NCBI RefSeq assembly: GCF_022374875.2
Contig: NZ_CP092427.2
Span: forward strand, 1,674,001 to 1,738,000
DNA length: 64,000 nt
Reading direction: 5' to 3'
DNA from: Mycolicibacterium rufum
GTDB lineage: Bacteria; Actinomycetota; Actinomycetes; Mycobacteriales; Mycobacteriaceae
Program-made: the position numbers and the translations under genes
The notes under the pieces: generated by a model
Told to the model about the DNA's origin: nothing
Database searches by the model: none
Seen by the model: only the letters and a program-made list of their open reading frames with translations
Shown: positions 9,349-18,559 of the stretch, in pieces
Numbering within the stretch: the stretch's first letter is position 1
Layout of the letters: every line of letters starts with the position of its first letter

Positions 9349-10554
9349 ATGACAGCTGCCCGCGATGTGTTCAGTCCCGCGACGCTCGGTCCGATCACGC
9401 TGCGCAACCGCGTCATCAAGGCGGCGACGTTCGAGGCGTCGACCCCGAACGCTCTGGTCACCGACGACCTGATCACCTACCACCGGCTTCCGGCGGCGGG
9501 CGGCGTCGGTATGACGACGGTGGCCTACCTCGCCGTGGCTCCGGGTGGGCGCACCGAGGGCAACCAGATCTACTGGCGGCCCGAGGCGATGGCGGGGCTG
9601 CGCCCGCTCACCGACGCCATCCACGCCGAGGGCGCCAAGATCAGCGCGCAGATCGGCCATGCCGGGCCGGTGGCCAACGCCCGGTCGAACAAGGCCACCG
9701 CCTACGCTCCGGTGCGCTTCTTCAATCCGCTGTCGATGCGGTTCGCCAAGCGCGCCACGCGCGACGACATCCTCGAGATCACCGAGGCGCACGCCCAGGC
9801 CGCGCGAATGGCCATCGAGGCCGGCTTCGACGCGGTCGAGGTGCACCTCGGGCACAACTACTTCGCCAGCGCGTTCCTGTCCCCGCTGATCAACCGCCGC
9901 GACGACGAGTTCGGCGGATCGCTGGCCAACCGCGCCAAGGTCGCGCGCGGCACCGTGCTCGCGGTGCGCCGCGCCGTGGAGAAGGCGGGCTCGCCGATCG
10001 CGGTGACGGCCAAGCTCAACATGAGCGACGGCGTGCGCGGCGGCATCTCCACCGAGGAGGCGCTGCAGACCGCCAAGTGGCTCGAAGAAGACGGCGGGCT
10101 GGACGCCATCGAGTTGACCGCGGGCAGTTCCCTGGTCAATCCGATGTACCTGTTCCGCGGCGACGCCCCGATCAAGCAGTTCGCCGGTGCGTTCAAACCG
10201 CCGCTGCGGTGGGGCATCCGGATGACGGGCACGAAGTTCCTGCGCGAGTACCCCTACCGGGAGGCCTATCTGCTGCGGGACGCGCGGCTGTTCCGCGCCG
10301 AACTGTCGCTGCCGCTCATCCTGCTGGGCGGCATCACCAATCGCGACACGATGGACCTGGCCATGGCCGAGGGCTTCGACTTCGTCGCGATGGGGCGGGC
10401 GCTGCTGGCCGAGCCCGACCTGATCAACCGCATCCAGGCCGACAGCGGTGCGAAGTCGGTGTGCACGCACTGCAACCAGTGCATGGCCACCATCTACAGC
10501 CACACCCACTGCGTCGTGACGGGCTCCCCCTCGGTGGTCAGCTCGGGCGGATGA
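9349..10554 (+). CDS. NADH:flavin oxidoreductase, Old Yellow Enzyme family
   Basis: 401 aa FMN TIM barrel. Features: N-terminal [17 protein letters not shown], the active-site HxGH pair in [16 protein letters not shown], and the C-terminal FMN-phosphate loop [12 protein letters not shown] ... [13 protein letters not shown] CxxCNxC motif near the end ([12 protein letters not shown]) resembles the iron-sulfur cluster site of 2,4-dienoyl-CoA reductase-type OYEs, but the C-terminal FAD/NAD domain of those enzymes is absent. Counterpart of Rv3359. Convergent with the next tetR gene, overlapping it by 17 bp. Confidence 0.85.
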   Translation: MTAARDVFSPATLGPITLRNRVIKAATFEASTPNALVTDDLITYHRLPAAGGVGMTTVAYLAVAPGGRTEGNQIYWRPEAMAGLRPLTDAIHAEGAKISAQIGHAGPVANARSNKATAYAPVRFFNPLSMRFAKRATRDDILEITEAHAQAARMAIEAGFDAVEVHLGHNYFASAFLSPLINRRDDEFGGSLANRAKVARGTVLAVRRAVEKAGSPIAVTAKLNMSDGVRGGISTEEALQTAKWLEEDGGLDAIELTAGSSLVNPMYLFRGDAPIKQFAGAFKPPLRWGIRMTGTKFLREYPYREAYLLRDARLFRAELSLPLILLGGITNRDTMDLAMAEGFDFVAMGRALLAEPDLINRIQADSGAKSVCTHCNQCMATIYSHTHCVVTGSPSVVSSGG

Positions 10555-11101
10555 GCGCGCGAGCGCAATCCTCGACGATCGCGTCCGCGCTGGCCGGGAT
10601 GGCCTGCCGGGCGCGCAGGTGACGCCGCACGATCGCATACGGCACGTCGATCACCGCGGCAGTGACCCGGCCGGCATCCTCGGGCAGGTCGCCGAGAGCC
10701 TTCTTCAGCTTGCGTTGCAGGCGTTTCCGACGGCCGGACAGCTGCTCGGGCCACTCGCCGATGCCGAGGTCGTCCGGCCCGGCCAGGAGCACCTGCGCCT
10801 CGACGGGGTGCGCGCGACACCACGCCACGATGCTCAGCGCACCGGACACGCAGCGCTGCTGAGGATCGTCTTCGGCGACCAGGGCCTCGATCAGGCTCTC
10901 CTGGAAGCGCTCCTCGGTGCGCACCCACAGCTCTCCGCACAACGCCGCGCGCGTCGGGAACCGGTGGTAGACCGAACCACTCGGCGCGCCGGTGCTGCGG
11001 GCGACCGCCGACATGGTGACCGCCGCGGGCCCGTCGGCGGCCAGCAGGTCCGCCGCGGCGTCGAGCAGGACGTCGACGGTGTAGCGGGCGGGCCGGGGCA
11101 T
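10538..11101 (-). CDS. TetR-family transcriptional regulator
   Basis: 187 aa. N-terminal HTH ([11 protein letters not shown] ... [17 protein letters not shown], residues about 10-55) and an all-helical ligand domain. Divergent from a SnoaL-like gene across 48 bp that contain inverted repeats, so it probably represses itself and that neighbour. Its 3' end overlaps the OYE gene on the opposite strand. Confidence 0.85.
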   Translation of the reverse strand: MPRPARYTVDVLLDAAADLLAADGPAAVTMSAVARSTGAPSGSVYHRFPTRAALCGELWVRTEERFQESLIEALVAEDDPQQRCVSGALSIVAWCRAHPVEAQVLLAGPDDLGIGEWPEQLSGRRKRLQRKLKKALGDLPEDAGRVTAAVIDVPYAIVRRHLRARQAIPASADAIVEDCARALIRPS

Positions 11102-11116
11102 TGCTCCACCCTAAAG

Positions 11117-11141
11117 TAGAGGATACTCTCTAAAAAGAGAG
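11117..11141. promoter_or_regulatory. Inverted-repeat operator between tetR and the SnoaL-like gene
   Basis: CTCTCT-AAAA-AGAGAG (11126-11141) is a perfect 6-4-6 palindrome. It overlaps a second, looser one (TAGAG 11117-11121 with CTCTA 11128-11132). The right arm runs into the AGAGAGGAG ribosome site of the gene at 11150, so a repressor bound here would block that gene. Assignment to the adjacent TetR is inferred. Confidence 0.5.
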
Positions 11142-11149
11142 GAGATGTC

Positions 11150-11551
11150 ATGACAACCGCCACCGAGGTCGCCCGGAGCTTGTACACCGCCCTGGCCGAC
11201 GAAGATGCAGACGCACTATTCGCCTTGCTCACAGACGATTTCGAGGGCACCGTGAGCGCAGGGATGCCCCGCGGGGTGGGAGGCGATCACCACGGGCGTG
11301 TCGCGATGATCACCGACGTCTGGGGACGCATCGCCGCCGACTACGACATCGCCGTCGAGCCGGCGGAGTTCCTGGAGGTGGCCGACGGGGCGGCTCAGCG
11401 GGTCGTCGTCCTCGGCACGTACCGAGGGCGGGCACACCGCGGCGGATCGGCCGTCGACGCGGCCTTCGCCCACGTGATCACCGTGCGACACGACCGGATA
11501 ACGGCACTGCAACAGATCACCGACACCGCCAGCTGGGACATTCGCCCCTGA
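11150..11551 (+). CDS. SnoaL-like / NTF2-fold protein
   Basis: 133 aa single-domain protein of the SnoaL/DUF4440 type, with residues such as YTALADEDADALFALLTDDFEG near the N-terminus and a C-terminal HVITVRHDRITALQQITDTASW strand pair. Such proteins are small cone-shaped enzymes or ligand binders; the substrate is not evident. Good AGAGAGGAG ribosome site 5 bp before ATG. Likely under the divergent TetR. Confidence 0.75.
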   Translation: MTTATEVARSLYTALADEDADALFALLTDDFEGTVSAGMPRGVGGDHHGRVAMITDVWGRIAADYDIAVEPAEFLEVADGAAQRVVVLGTYRGRAHRGGSAVDAAFAHVITVRHDRITALQQITDTASWDIRP

Positions 11552-11604
11552 GGGCCTACCGATAGAGTGGCCGCGATGTCCAATGTCGCCGCCGGAGCGG
11601 CTCT

Positions 11605-14196
11605 GTGAGCCGACCAGCACCACCTGCGCTGACCGTCCGCTACGACGGATCAACCCGCACCTTCGCTGCCGGCAACGACGTCGTCGTCGGCCGCGACCTG
11701 CGGGCCGACGTCCGGATCGCCCACCCGCTGATCTCGCGCGCCCACCTGGTGCTGCGCTTCGATCAGGGCCGCTGGCTGGCGATCGACAACGGCTCGCTCA
11801 ACGGCATGTTCGTCAACGGCCGCCGCGTGCCCGCGGTCGACATCGCCGACGGGGCGCAGGTCCACGTCGGCAATCCGGACGGGCCTCTGCTCACCTTCGA
11901 GGTGGGCCGGCACCAGGGGTCGGCCGGCACACCGCCGCCCACCACGGCGGTGCCGGTGGCGGCGCGGCCGAGTGGGCCACCGACCGCGGAGCGATCGAAT
12001 CAGACATGGCCGAGCCAGTCGCCGACCACGCGCCCGCCGGCGCCGCGGTCCTACCCGACCGGCCCGCGCACCGGCTATCCCCCGCCGCCGTCGCGGCCGA
12101 TGCCGGCGCCCGCACCGGCGCACCAGCCGATCTCCTCGCCGGCGATGGAGCCGGCCACCCAGATGGGGCCGGCCGCGGCGCCCCGCTCCAGCGGTGACGG
12201 CAACCTCGCCACCAGCATGCTCAAGATCCTGCGGCCGGGGCGTGCGCCCGAGGTGCCGCCCGGGTCGATCAAGATCGGTCGCGCGGGCGACAACGACATC
12301 GTCATCGCCGACGTCCTGGCCTCGCGTCACCACGCCACGCTGGTCTCGACCCCGACCGGGACCGAGATCCGGGACAACCGCAGCATCAACGGCACGTTCG
12401 TCAACGGCTCCCGCGTCGAAACCGCGCTGCTGGACAACGGCGACACCGTCACGATCGGCAACGTCGACCTGGTGTTCCGCGACGGCACTCTGGTCCGTCG
12501 CACCGAGACCGCCGCCGCCACCGCGACCGGCGGCCTCGAGGTGCACGGCGTGACGTGGACGATCGAGAACAACAAGACGCTGCTCGACAACATCTCGATG
12601 TCCGCGCGGCCCGGCACGCTGACCGCGGTCATCGGCCCGTCGGGTGCGGGCAAGTCGACGTTCGCCCGCCTGGTCGCCGGCTACACCCATCCCACCGAAG
12701 GGCAGGTGTCGTTCGAGGGCCATGACGTGCACGCCGAGTACGCCTCGCTGCGCTCCCGGATCGGGATGGTCCCGCAGGACGACGTCGTGCACGGCGAGCT
12801 CACCGTCCGCCAGGCCCTGATGTACGCCGCCGAGCTCCGGCTGCCCCCCGACACCACCAAGGCCGATCGCGAACAGGTCGTCAACGAGGTGCTCGAGGAA
12901 CTCGAGATGACCAACCACCTCGACACGCGCGTCGACAAGCTCTCCGGTGGGCAGCGCAAACGCGCATCGGTCGCCCTCGAACTGCTCACGGGCCCGTCGC
13001 TGTTGATCCTCGACGAACCCACCTCGGGTCTGGACCCGGCGCTGGACCGGCAGGTGATGACCATGCTGCGCCAACTGGCCGACGCCGGACGCGTGGTGCT
13101 CGTCGTCACCCACTCGCTGACCTATCTCGACGTCTGCGATCAGGTCCTGCTGCTCGCCCCGGGAGGCAAGACCGCGTTCTACGGTCCGCCCAGCCAGATC
13201 GGCCCCGAGTTGGGCACGACGAACTGGGCGGACATCTTCAGCTCCGTGGCCGGCGATCCGGACAGCGCCAAACGGCGCTACCTGGAACGGCACGGTCCGC
13301 CGCCACCCCGGCCGGCGACGCAGCAGCCCGCAGACCTCGGCTCACCGACGCGCACCAGTGTGCGAAAACAGTTCTCCACGATCGCTCGCCGCCAGATGCG
13401 GCTCATCATCTCCGACCGCGGCTACTTCCTCTTCCTGGCGTTCCTTCCGTTCATCATGGGCGCTCTGTCGCTGTCGGTACCGGGCGACGTCGGCTTCGGC
13501 GTACCCGTACCCGCGATCCAGGGCGGGGAGGCTCCGAACGAGCCGGGGCAAATTCTGGTGCTGCTCAACGTCGGCGCCATCTTCATGGGCACCGCCCTGA
13601 CGATCCGGGCGCTCATCGGTGAACGGGCGATCTTCCTGCGCGAGCAGGCTGTCGGATTGTCGACGACCGCGTACATGTTCGCCAAGGTCGTCGTCTTCGC
13701 CGCGTTCGCGCTCCTGCAGTCCGGGGTCGTGGTCGCCATCAACATCGTCGGAAAGGGTTGGGGTGAGGGCGCGGTCACGAGCGGCGCGGTGATACCCAAC
13801 CGATCCCTCGAGTTGTACGTCGACGTCGCGGCCTGCTGTGTCGGCGCGGCGATGGTCGGCCTGGCCCTGTCGGCGCTGGCGAAATCCAACGAGCAGATCA
13901 TGCCGCTGCTGGTGATCGCGATCATGTCGCAGCTGGTTTTCCAGGGCGGCATGATCCCGGTGACCGGTCGCATCGTGCTCGACCAGATGTCATGGGTGAC
14001 GCCTGCCCGGTGGGGTTTCGCCTCGACGGCGTCGACGATCGATCTGCTCAGGTTGGTGCCCGGCCCGCTGACGCCGCAGGACTCTCACTGGAAACACGCC
14101 GCGGGCACGTGGTGGTTCAACATGGCGATGCAAGGACTGATCTGCGTCGGCTATCTGAGCCTGGTCCGCTGGAAGATCCGCCTGAAGTCCGCGTGA
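11605..14196 (+). CDS. FHA-domain ABC transporter (Rv1747-like)
   Basis: 863 aa fused exporter. Order: FHA-1 (about residues 10-95: VVVGRDLRADV, ISRAHLVL, SLNGMFVNG); a long Pro/Ala/Thr linker; FHA-2 (about 205-290: IKIGRAGDNDI, SRHHATLV, SINGTFVNG); ABC ATPase (Walker A GPSGAGKST about 344, LSGGQRKR, LLILDEPTSGLD); then a six-helix ABC-2 permease from about residue 600. Counterpart of M. tuberculosis Rv1747, whose FHA domains and linker threonines bind and are phosphorylated by the Ser/Thr kinase PknF. No kinase gene lies next to it here. Thought to export cell-envelope lipids. GTG start. Confidence 0.9.
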   Translation: MSRPAPPALTVRYDGSTRTFAAGNDVVVGRDLRADVRIAHPLISRAHLVLRFDQGRWLAIDNGSLNGMFVNGRRVPAVDIADGAQVHVGNPDGPLLTFEVGRHQGSAGTPPPTTAVPVAARPSGPPTAERSNQTWPSQSPTTRPPAPRSYPTGPRTGYPPPPSRPMPAPAPAHQPISSPAMEPATQMGPAAAPRSSGDGNLATSMLKILRPGRAPEVPPGSIKIGRAGDNDIVIADVLASRHHATLVSTPTGTEIRDNRSINGTFVNGSRVETALLDNGDTVTIGNVDLVFRDGTLVRRTETAAATATGGLEVHGVTWTIENNKTLLDNISMSARPGTLTAVIGPSGAGKSTFARLVAGYTHPTEGQVSFEGHDVHAEYASLRSRIGMVPQDDVVHGELTVRQALMYAAELRLPPDTTKADREQVVNEVLEELEMTNHLDTRVDKLSGGQRKRASVALELLTGPSLLILDEPTSGLDPALDRQVMTMLRQLADAGRVVLVVTHSLTYLDVCDQVLLLAPGGKTAFYGPPSQIGPELGTTNWADIFSSVAGDPDSAKRRYLERHGPPPPRPATQQPADLGSPTRTSVRKQFSTIARRQMRLIISDRGYFLFLAFLPFIMGALSLSVPGDVGFGVPVPAIQGGEAPNEPGQILVLLNVGAIFMGTALTIRALIGERAIFLREQAVGLSTTAYMFAKVVVFAAFALLQSGVVVAINIVGKGWGEGAVTSGAVIPNRSLELYVDVAACCVGAAMVGLALSALAKSNEQIMPLLVIAIMSQLVFQGGMIPVTGRIVLDQMSWVTPARWGFASTASTIDLLRLVPGPLTPQDSHWKHAAGTWWFNMAMQGLICVGYLSLVRWKIRLKSA

Positions 14197-14332
14197 CGAC
14201 GATACCCGCGAGGGACGAGCGGTCGAGGAGTCGCGCAGTAGATCCCGCGTGACGTCCGCCTGAATTGGTGTTCAGCACACTCCGCGGGGACCCTAGGATC
14301 GAAACCGGGTGTTCTGCGAGGGGGACGTGCCG

Positions 14333-14899
14333 GTGGGCGAAACCGATGCGGCGATGCGGGCCATCGCCCTGGACGCGGCGCTGGCCGAGCTGCAGCAGTG
14401 GGGCATGGACCGCTTCAGCATCGAGGGCGTCGCGCAGCGGTCCCGGCTCGACCGTGACTTCATCCACCAGACGTGGAACAGCAAGCGCGACCTGATTCTC
14501 GACGCCCTGCTCAGCTACAGCGAGATGATGACCACCGCGCCCGACACCGGCACGCTGCGCGGGGACCTGACCGAGTTGGCGGTGGCGATGGGCACCTACC
14601 TCAACCAGCCGGTCGGACGGCGGGTCATCCGCATGCTCGTCGTGGACTCCAAATCGCACACCGTGGACACCGAGAGCCGGATGGCGTTCTGGTCGCTGCG
14701 GCGGGAGGTCATCGAGACGGTTCTAGACCGGGCCTCCCGACGCGGTGAGCTGCGGCCCGGCGTGCGCCCCGACGTCACGCTGCAGTTACTGACCTCGCCG
14801 CTGCAGACGTTCGCCTTGTTCAGCAACGACGACATCGACCCCGGGTACTGCCGCGCGATCGCCGATCTGGTGACGCGCGCGGTCAGCACCGGGGCCTGA
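14333..14899 (+). CDS. TetR-family transcriptional regulator
   Basis: 188 aa. HTH near the N-terminus (AELQQWGMDRFSIEGVAQRSRLDRDFIHQTW) followed by a helical C-terminal domain. GTG 14333 was chosen for the GAGGGGGA ribosome site 7 bp upstream. An alternative GTG at 14309 would suit a leaderless transcript from TTCAGC-N17-TAGGAT (-10 at 14294-14299). Converges on hmp with no gap. Target unknown. Confidence 0.75.
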   Translation: MGETDAAMRAIALDAALAELQQWGMDRFSIEGVAQRSRLDRDFIHQTWNSKRDLILDALLSYSEMMTTAPDTGTLRGDLTELAVAMGTYLNQPVGRRVIRMLVVDSKSHTVDTESRMAFWSLRREVIETVLDRASRRGELRPGVRPDVTLQLLTSPLQTFALFSNDDIDPGYCRAIADLVTRAVSTGA

Positions 14900-16123
14900 T
14901 CAGCCGAGCAGCCAGTCGTTCGGGGCGAACAGCTCGCAGTGCACCCGCTCCGCCTCGACGCCCTTCGCGACCAACTGCTTCCTGACCGCCTGGACGAAAC
15001 CGTTGTTGCCGCACAGGTAGACCTGCGCGTCGTCGGCGATGGCGACGCCGTCGAGGTTCAGCAGTCCCGGGTGGGCGCCGGGGGTGCCCGCGGTCAATCC
15101 GTCCTCGTACCAGATGTCGAGCGTGGCGTGCGGCAGTGCGGCGATCAGCTCGTGCTGACGTTCGCGCAGCGGATGCGTCTGATCGCTGCGGTCGGCGTGC
15201 AGGACGCGCACGGGCGTTTCGGGCGCCGACGTCGCGAGGTGGGCCAGGATGCCGATCATCGGGGTCACCCCGATGCCGGCCGAGATCAGCACCAGCGGCT
15301 CGCGACCGGTGGGGGCGGGCAGGTCGCCGAACGGCACGGTCACGTCGAGCAGGTCGCCGACGCAGACGTTGGCCGCGATCCAGCTGGACACCTCGCCGGC
15401 GGGCTGGTCGCCGACGGCCGCGACGGGCTTGACCGCGAACGTCAGTTCCCCCTCGCCCGCCGTGTCGATCAGGCTGTACTGCCGCAGCTGACGCGCCCCG
15501 TCCGGCATCGTCACTCCGACCGAAACGTATTGTCCTGCAGCGAAAGCGGCGAACGACTCACCGGCGCAGCGCACGGTGACGAGCACCGCGCCCGACGGGT
15601 CGTCGACCCGGGACACCACCCGCGCGCGCCGGAACACGTCACCGTCGGCCACACCCGCGCTGCGGTAGAGATCCCGCTCGAGGTCGATCAGCGTCTCGGC
15701 CATGATCCAGAAGACGCGATCCCACGCCTCCGCGACGTCGGGCGTGACGGTGTCTGCCCCGAGCACCGCGACGATGGCGGCGAAGAGGTTGTCGTACACG
15801 ATCGGGTACTGGTCGGCGGTGACGCCGAGCGACGCGTGCTTGTGGCCGATCCGCGACAGCAGTTCGACCGGGTGCGGCAGGTCCGGGTCGACGAGGTGGG
15901 TGGCGAAGGTGGCGATGGATGCGGCGAGCGCGCGCTGCTGCGCGCCCTGGGCCTGGTTACCCCGGTTGAACAGATTGCGCAGCAGCTCCGGGTGTGCGTC
16001 GAACATCCGGCGGTAGAACTCCGTGGTGATCTCGTCGATGTGGGCGCCGATCAGCGGGAGCGTCGCGGACACGATCTGCGCGTGCGCGGGTTCCAGGGCG
16101 ACCGGAGCGGCGGTGAGAGTCAT
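14900..16123 (-). CDS. hmp: Flavohaemoglobin (nitric oxide dioxygenase) Hmp
   Basis: 407 aa. N-terminal globin (residues 1-140; FYRRMFDAHPELLRNLFN, proximal-His region RIGHKHASLGVT) joined to an FNR module: FAD site RQYSLID and NAD(P) site LISAGIGVTPMIGIL, ending FAPNDWLLG. Converts NO plus oxygen to nitrate with NAD(P)H. Its ATG overlaps the stop of the upstream Rrf2 regulator by 4 bp (ATGA), so the sensor and the detoxifying enzyme are made together. Confidence 0.92.
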   Translation of the reverse strand: MTLTAAPVALEPAHAQIVSATLPLIGAHIDEITTEFYRRMFDAHPELLRNLFNRGNQAQGAQQRALAASIATFATHLVDPDLPHPVELLSRIGHKHASLGVTADQYPIVYDNLFAAIVAVLGADTVTPDVAEAWDRVFWIMAETLIDLERDLYRSAGVADGDVFRRARVVSRVDDPSGAVLVTVRCAGESFAAFAAGQYVSVGVTMPDGARQLRQYSLIDTAGEGELTFAVKPVAAVGDQPAGEVSSWIAANVCVGDLLDVTVPFGDLPAPTGREPLVLISAGIGVTPMIGILAHLATSAPETPVRVLHADRSDQTHPLRERQHELIAALPHATLDIWYEDGLTAGTPGAHPGLLNLDGVAIADDAQVYLCGNNGFVQAVRKQLVAKGVEAERVHCELFAPNDWLLG

Positions 16124-16599
16124 CGGAGGGTCCTTTCGGTGGTGTCTGATGTGACATTCGGGGAGAACTGCGGGGAACCCAGCAGCACAGTGAGGTTCGA
16201 CGACCGCGCGAGGTCGGCGACGGTATAGCGGTCCAGTTCGGCGTAGAACGCCTCCTTGGCCTCGGCGAGCGCGCGCCGCAGCCGGCAGGCAGGCACCAGA
16301 GGGCACGGGTTGTCGCCGCCGCACTCGATGACCTCGCGGTCGCCTTCGAGACTGCGGACGAGACTGCCGATCGCGGCGCTCCGACCCTGGTCGGTCAGTT
16401 CAAGCCCGCCGACGCGGCCGCGCCGGGCCGACACCATGCCGAGGTCGGCCAGCCGGGACACCGCTTTGGCGATGTGGTGTTCGGAGGCGTTGGCGCCGAC
16501 CGCGATCGATCGGGTGGTCACCCGCCGCCCCTCGGCCTCGCCGGCCGCGAGCAGCATCATGGCCCGAAGTCCGAGATCGGTGAACCGGGTGAGCTGCAT
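16120..16599 (-). CDS. nsrR: Rrf2-family NO-sensing repressor NsrR
   Basis: 159 aa. Winged helix with MQLTRFTDLGLRAMMLLA at the N-terminus, as in Rrf2/NsrR. The iron-sulfur ligands are the three cysteines spaced C-x5-C-x5-C (ECGGDNPCPLVPACRL, near residue 97). Linkage to hmp makes NsrR the best identity; IscR or RirA are less likely. Start ATG 16599 (MQLTR) chosen over longer frames. Nitrosylation of the cluster should release repression of nsrR-hmp. Confidence 0.88.
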   Translation of the reverse strand: MQLTRFTDLGLRAMMLLAAGEAEGRRVTTRSIAVGANASEHHIAKAVSRLADLGMVSARRGRVGGLELTDQGRSAAIGSLVRSLEGDREVIECGGDNPCPLVPACRLRRALAEAKEAFYAELDRYTVADLARSSNLTVLLGSPQFSPNVTSDTTERTLR

Positions 16600-16612
16600 G
16601 GAACTGACGCTA

Positions 16613-16637
16613 GTTAAATGCGCATCAGAAATACGAC
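16613..16637. promoter_or_regulatory. Candidate NsrR site upstream of nsrR-hmp
   Basis: Read toward nsrR, the sequence is GTATTTCTGATGCGCATTTAAC. It has two AT-rich half-site-like elements (GTATTT and ATGCGCATTT) resembling the ATGCATTT-type NsrR half site. It lies 14-38 bp before the start codon. Weak match; offered only because of its position and the autoregulation usual for NsrR. Confidence 0.3.
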
Positions 16638-16691
16638 TTTTCCGCTGTGGGGTCAATTACCCGCTCATGTGCGGTTTTTTGACCTGCCGGT

Positions 16692-17048
16692 TCAGCCTGG
16701 ATGGACGTCCGGATGCGCCCGCGCGAGTTGGGCGCCATCCCAGTAACCGCGCTGAAGAACGATCACGCCGTCCTGCACCTGGAAGAACCCGCACCCCCGG
16801 AAGCCATCCGGGTCCGTCCACTCCAGCGCGGCCCAGTCGTCGTCGACGACCAGGTTGAGCGGCGTGCACGTCAGTGGCCCACCGGCGAACGTGTCTCGGT
16901 GGAAGTCGGCGATCGCACGCCGGCCCACCACCGGCGCCAGCGGAATCTGGTGGTTCACGGCGTCCTCGGCGTACAGGCCGGCGATGCCCTCGGCATCGCC
17001 GGCATTGAAGAGGGACACCCACCGCTCGATCAGCTCTCGCGTGGACAT
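16692..17048 (-). CDS. SnoaL-like / NTF2-fold protein
   Basis: 118 aa. MSTRELIERWVSLFNAGDAEGIAGLYAEDAV is the standard N-terminal helix pattern of SnoaL_2 proteins, and the rest forms the expected strands (VIVLQRGYWDG). Function and substrate unknown. Stands alone between nsrR and mfpA on the same strand, starting 41 bp after the mfpA stop. Confidence 0.75.
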   Translation of the reverse strand: MSTRELIERWVSLFNAGDAEGIAGLYAEDAVNHQIPLAPVVGRRAIADFHRDTFAGGPLTCTPLNLVVDDDWAALEWTDPDGFRGCGFFQVQDGVIVLQRGYWDGAQLARAHPDVHPG

Positions 17049-17089
17049 GGTGCTGTCCTATCGAACGTGCCGCGCCGGCACAAGCGATT

Positions 17090-17641
17090 TCAGCCGCCGC
17101 GGATGTCGAGGCCGTGGGCCGCCGCGAACGCGAGTGCCTGTTCGATGTCGATCCGGGCGCCGCGCAGCGCGGCCGTCGTCCAGAACGTCGGATCTGCGCG
17201 GGCCCCGCGGAGATCGGCCTTCTCCAACCGCGCGCCCTGCACCCGCGCGCCGGTCAGGTCGGCGCGAGCCAGCACCGCCTCCCGCAGATCGGCGCCGACC
17301 AGGCCGGCTTCGCGCAACCGGCAGTCCGACAGATCGACCTTGCGCAGGTCGGCGCCCCCGAGCACCGCCAGCGTGAAGTCCCCCTCGACGAGGGTCAGCG
17401 GCCGCATACGGCATTCGACGAACGTCGACCCGAGAAAGCTGCAATGCCGAAAGGTGCTGTGCCACAGCGATGTCCGGCGGAACATGCAGTTGCGGAACGC
17501 CGAGCCGACATGCTCGGACTCGGACATGTCGACACCGGAGAAGTCGCAGCCGTCGAACACCACGCGTTCGGTGCGCAGCCGGCTGAGGTCCTCGTCGCGG
17601 AAATCGTGGCCGTCGAACTCCCGGTCGGTCTGATCGTCCAC
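17090..17641 (-). CDS. mfpA: Pentapeptide-repeat gyrase-protecting protein MfpA
   Basis: 183 aa, exactly the length of M. tuberculosis MfpA (Rv3361c). Composed of A(D/N)LXX-type repeats (GADLRKVDLSDCRLREAGLVGADL and neighbours) that fold into a right-handed beta-helix mimicking B-form DNA. MfpA binds DNA gyrase and lowers fluoroquinolone sensitivity. The GTG start at 17641 is 5 bp after the GTPase gene stop. It is the last gene of a conservon-like operon that also occurs as Rv3365c-Rv3361c. Confidence 0.92.
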   Translation of the reverse strand: MDDQTDREFDGHDFRDEDLSRLRTERVVFDGCDFSGVDMSESEHVGSAFRNCMFRRTSLWHSTFRHCSFLGSTFVECRMRPLTLVEGDFTLAVLGGADLRKVDLSDCRLREAGLVGADLREAVLARADLTGARVQGARLEKADLRGARADPTFWTTAALRGARIDIEQALAFAAAHGLDIRGG

Positions 17642-17646
17642 CCTGC

Positions 17647-18216
17647 TCAGCCGGTCGCCGCCAACCGGCTCAGCGCGTACTCGGTGACGGCGATCAGCGC
17701 GGCCTTCGCGGACTCCCGACTGCGGGCGTCGACAGTGATCAACGGGACGTGTTCGGGCAGCGCCAACGCCGTGCGCACCGCCTGCAGCGAATGGCGTGGC
17801 GCGCCGTCGAATTCGTTGACCGCGACCAGGAACGGCAGCTTGCGGGCCTCGAAGAAGTCGACCGCGGCGAAGCTGTCGGCCAGGCGGCGCACGTCGACGA
17901 GGATGATCGCGCCGATCGCGCCGCGGACCAGGTCGTCCCACATGAACCAGAACCGGCGCTGCCCCGGCGTGCCGAACAGGTACAGCACCAGGTCGTCGGC
18001 CAGGCTGATGCGGCCGAAATCCATCGCGACGGTCGTCGTCGACTTGTCAGGGGTGGCGGCGAGTTCGTCGTGCCCCTCCGACGCCTCGGTGACCAGCGCC
18101 TCGGTGCGCAGCGGCACGATCTCCGACACCGCGCCGACGAAGGTCGTCTTCCCGGCGCCGAAGCCGCCGGAGACGACGATCTTGGTCGAGGCGGTCCTAG
18201 AGTGCCTTGAGGCCAC
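17647..18216 (-). CDS. mfpB: Conservon small GTPase (MfpB, Rv3362c-like)
   Basis: 189 aa Ras-like GTPase. P-loop GGFGAGKTTFVG near residue 17, a switch region MDFGRISL, DxxG-type LFGTPGQRRFWFMW, and VNEFDGA standing for the NKxD base-recognition motif. This CvnD-type GTPase family is thought to work with roadblock (CvnB), DUF742 (CvnC) and kinase (CvnA) partners; in mycobacteria MfpB is reported to influence MfpA action on gyrase. GTG start overlaps the DUF742 gene by 20 bp. Confidence 0.88.
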   Translation of the reverse strand: MASRHSRTASTKIVVSGGFGAGKTTFVGAVSEIVPLRTEALVTEASEGHDELAATPDKSTTTVAMDFGRISLADDLVLYLFGTPGQRRFWFMWDDLVRGAIGAIILVDVRRLADSFAAVDFFEARKLPFLVAVNEFDGAPRHSLQAVRTALALPEHVPLITVDARSRESAKAALIAVTEYALSRLAATG

Positions 18217-18559
18217 GCAGTGTCCTTCCGATCAGCTCGCGTCGTTCGTCGGCCGTCGTCGCGTCGGCCAGGGTGTCGTGCACGGTCACATAACCCTGCA
18301 TCACCAGGTCCCCCACCAGCACGCGCGCCACGCCGAGCGGCAGCCCCAGATGCGCGGCGATCTCGGCGACCGAGGGCCGTCGCACACACAGCGCCACGAT
18401 CTGGGCGCGCACGTCGGTGCCCGGCCAGTCGGCGGGCTGCGGCGGCGTCGCCGCCCCGACCGGCGCCTCCCACGGCAACTCGACGCGGGAATCCGTCCGG
18501 CCCGCCGTCAGGGTGTACGGGCGGACCAGACGCGGCGCCGGGTCCGCGCCGTCGGTCAC
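18197..18559 (-). CDS. DUF742 conservon protein
   Basis: 120 aa. Contains the [13 protein letters not shown] opening and a winged-helix-like DUF742 core ([36 protein letters not shown]). It is the CvnC component, between roadblock and GTPase genes, and overlaps both. Counterpart of Rv3363c. Confidence 0.88.
   Translation of the reverse strand: MTDGADPAPRLVRPYTLTAGRTDSRVELPWEAPVGAATPPQPADWPGTDVRAQIVALCVRRPSVAEIAAHLGLPLGVARVLVGDLVMQGYVTVHDTLADATTADERRELIGRTLRGLKAL

Noticed and set aside
16660..16682. Hairpin CCGC-GCGG with a T run, like an intrinsic terminator
   Set aside because: The T run suits plus-strand transcription only, but both neighbouring genes are on the minus strand, and the stem has only four or five pairs.
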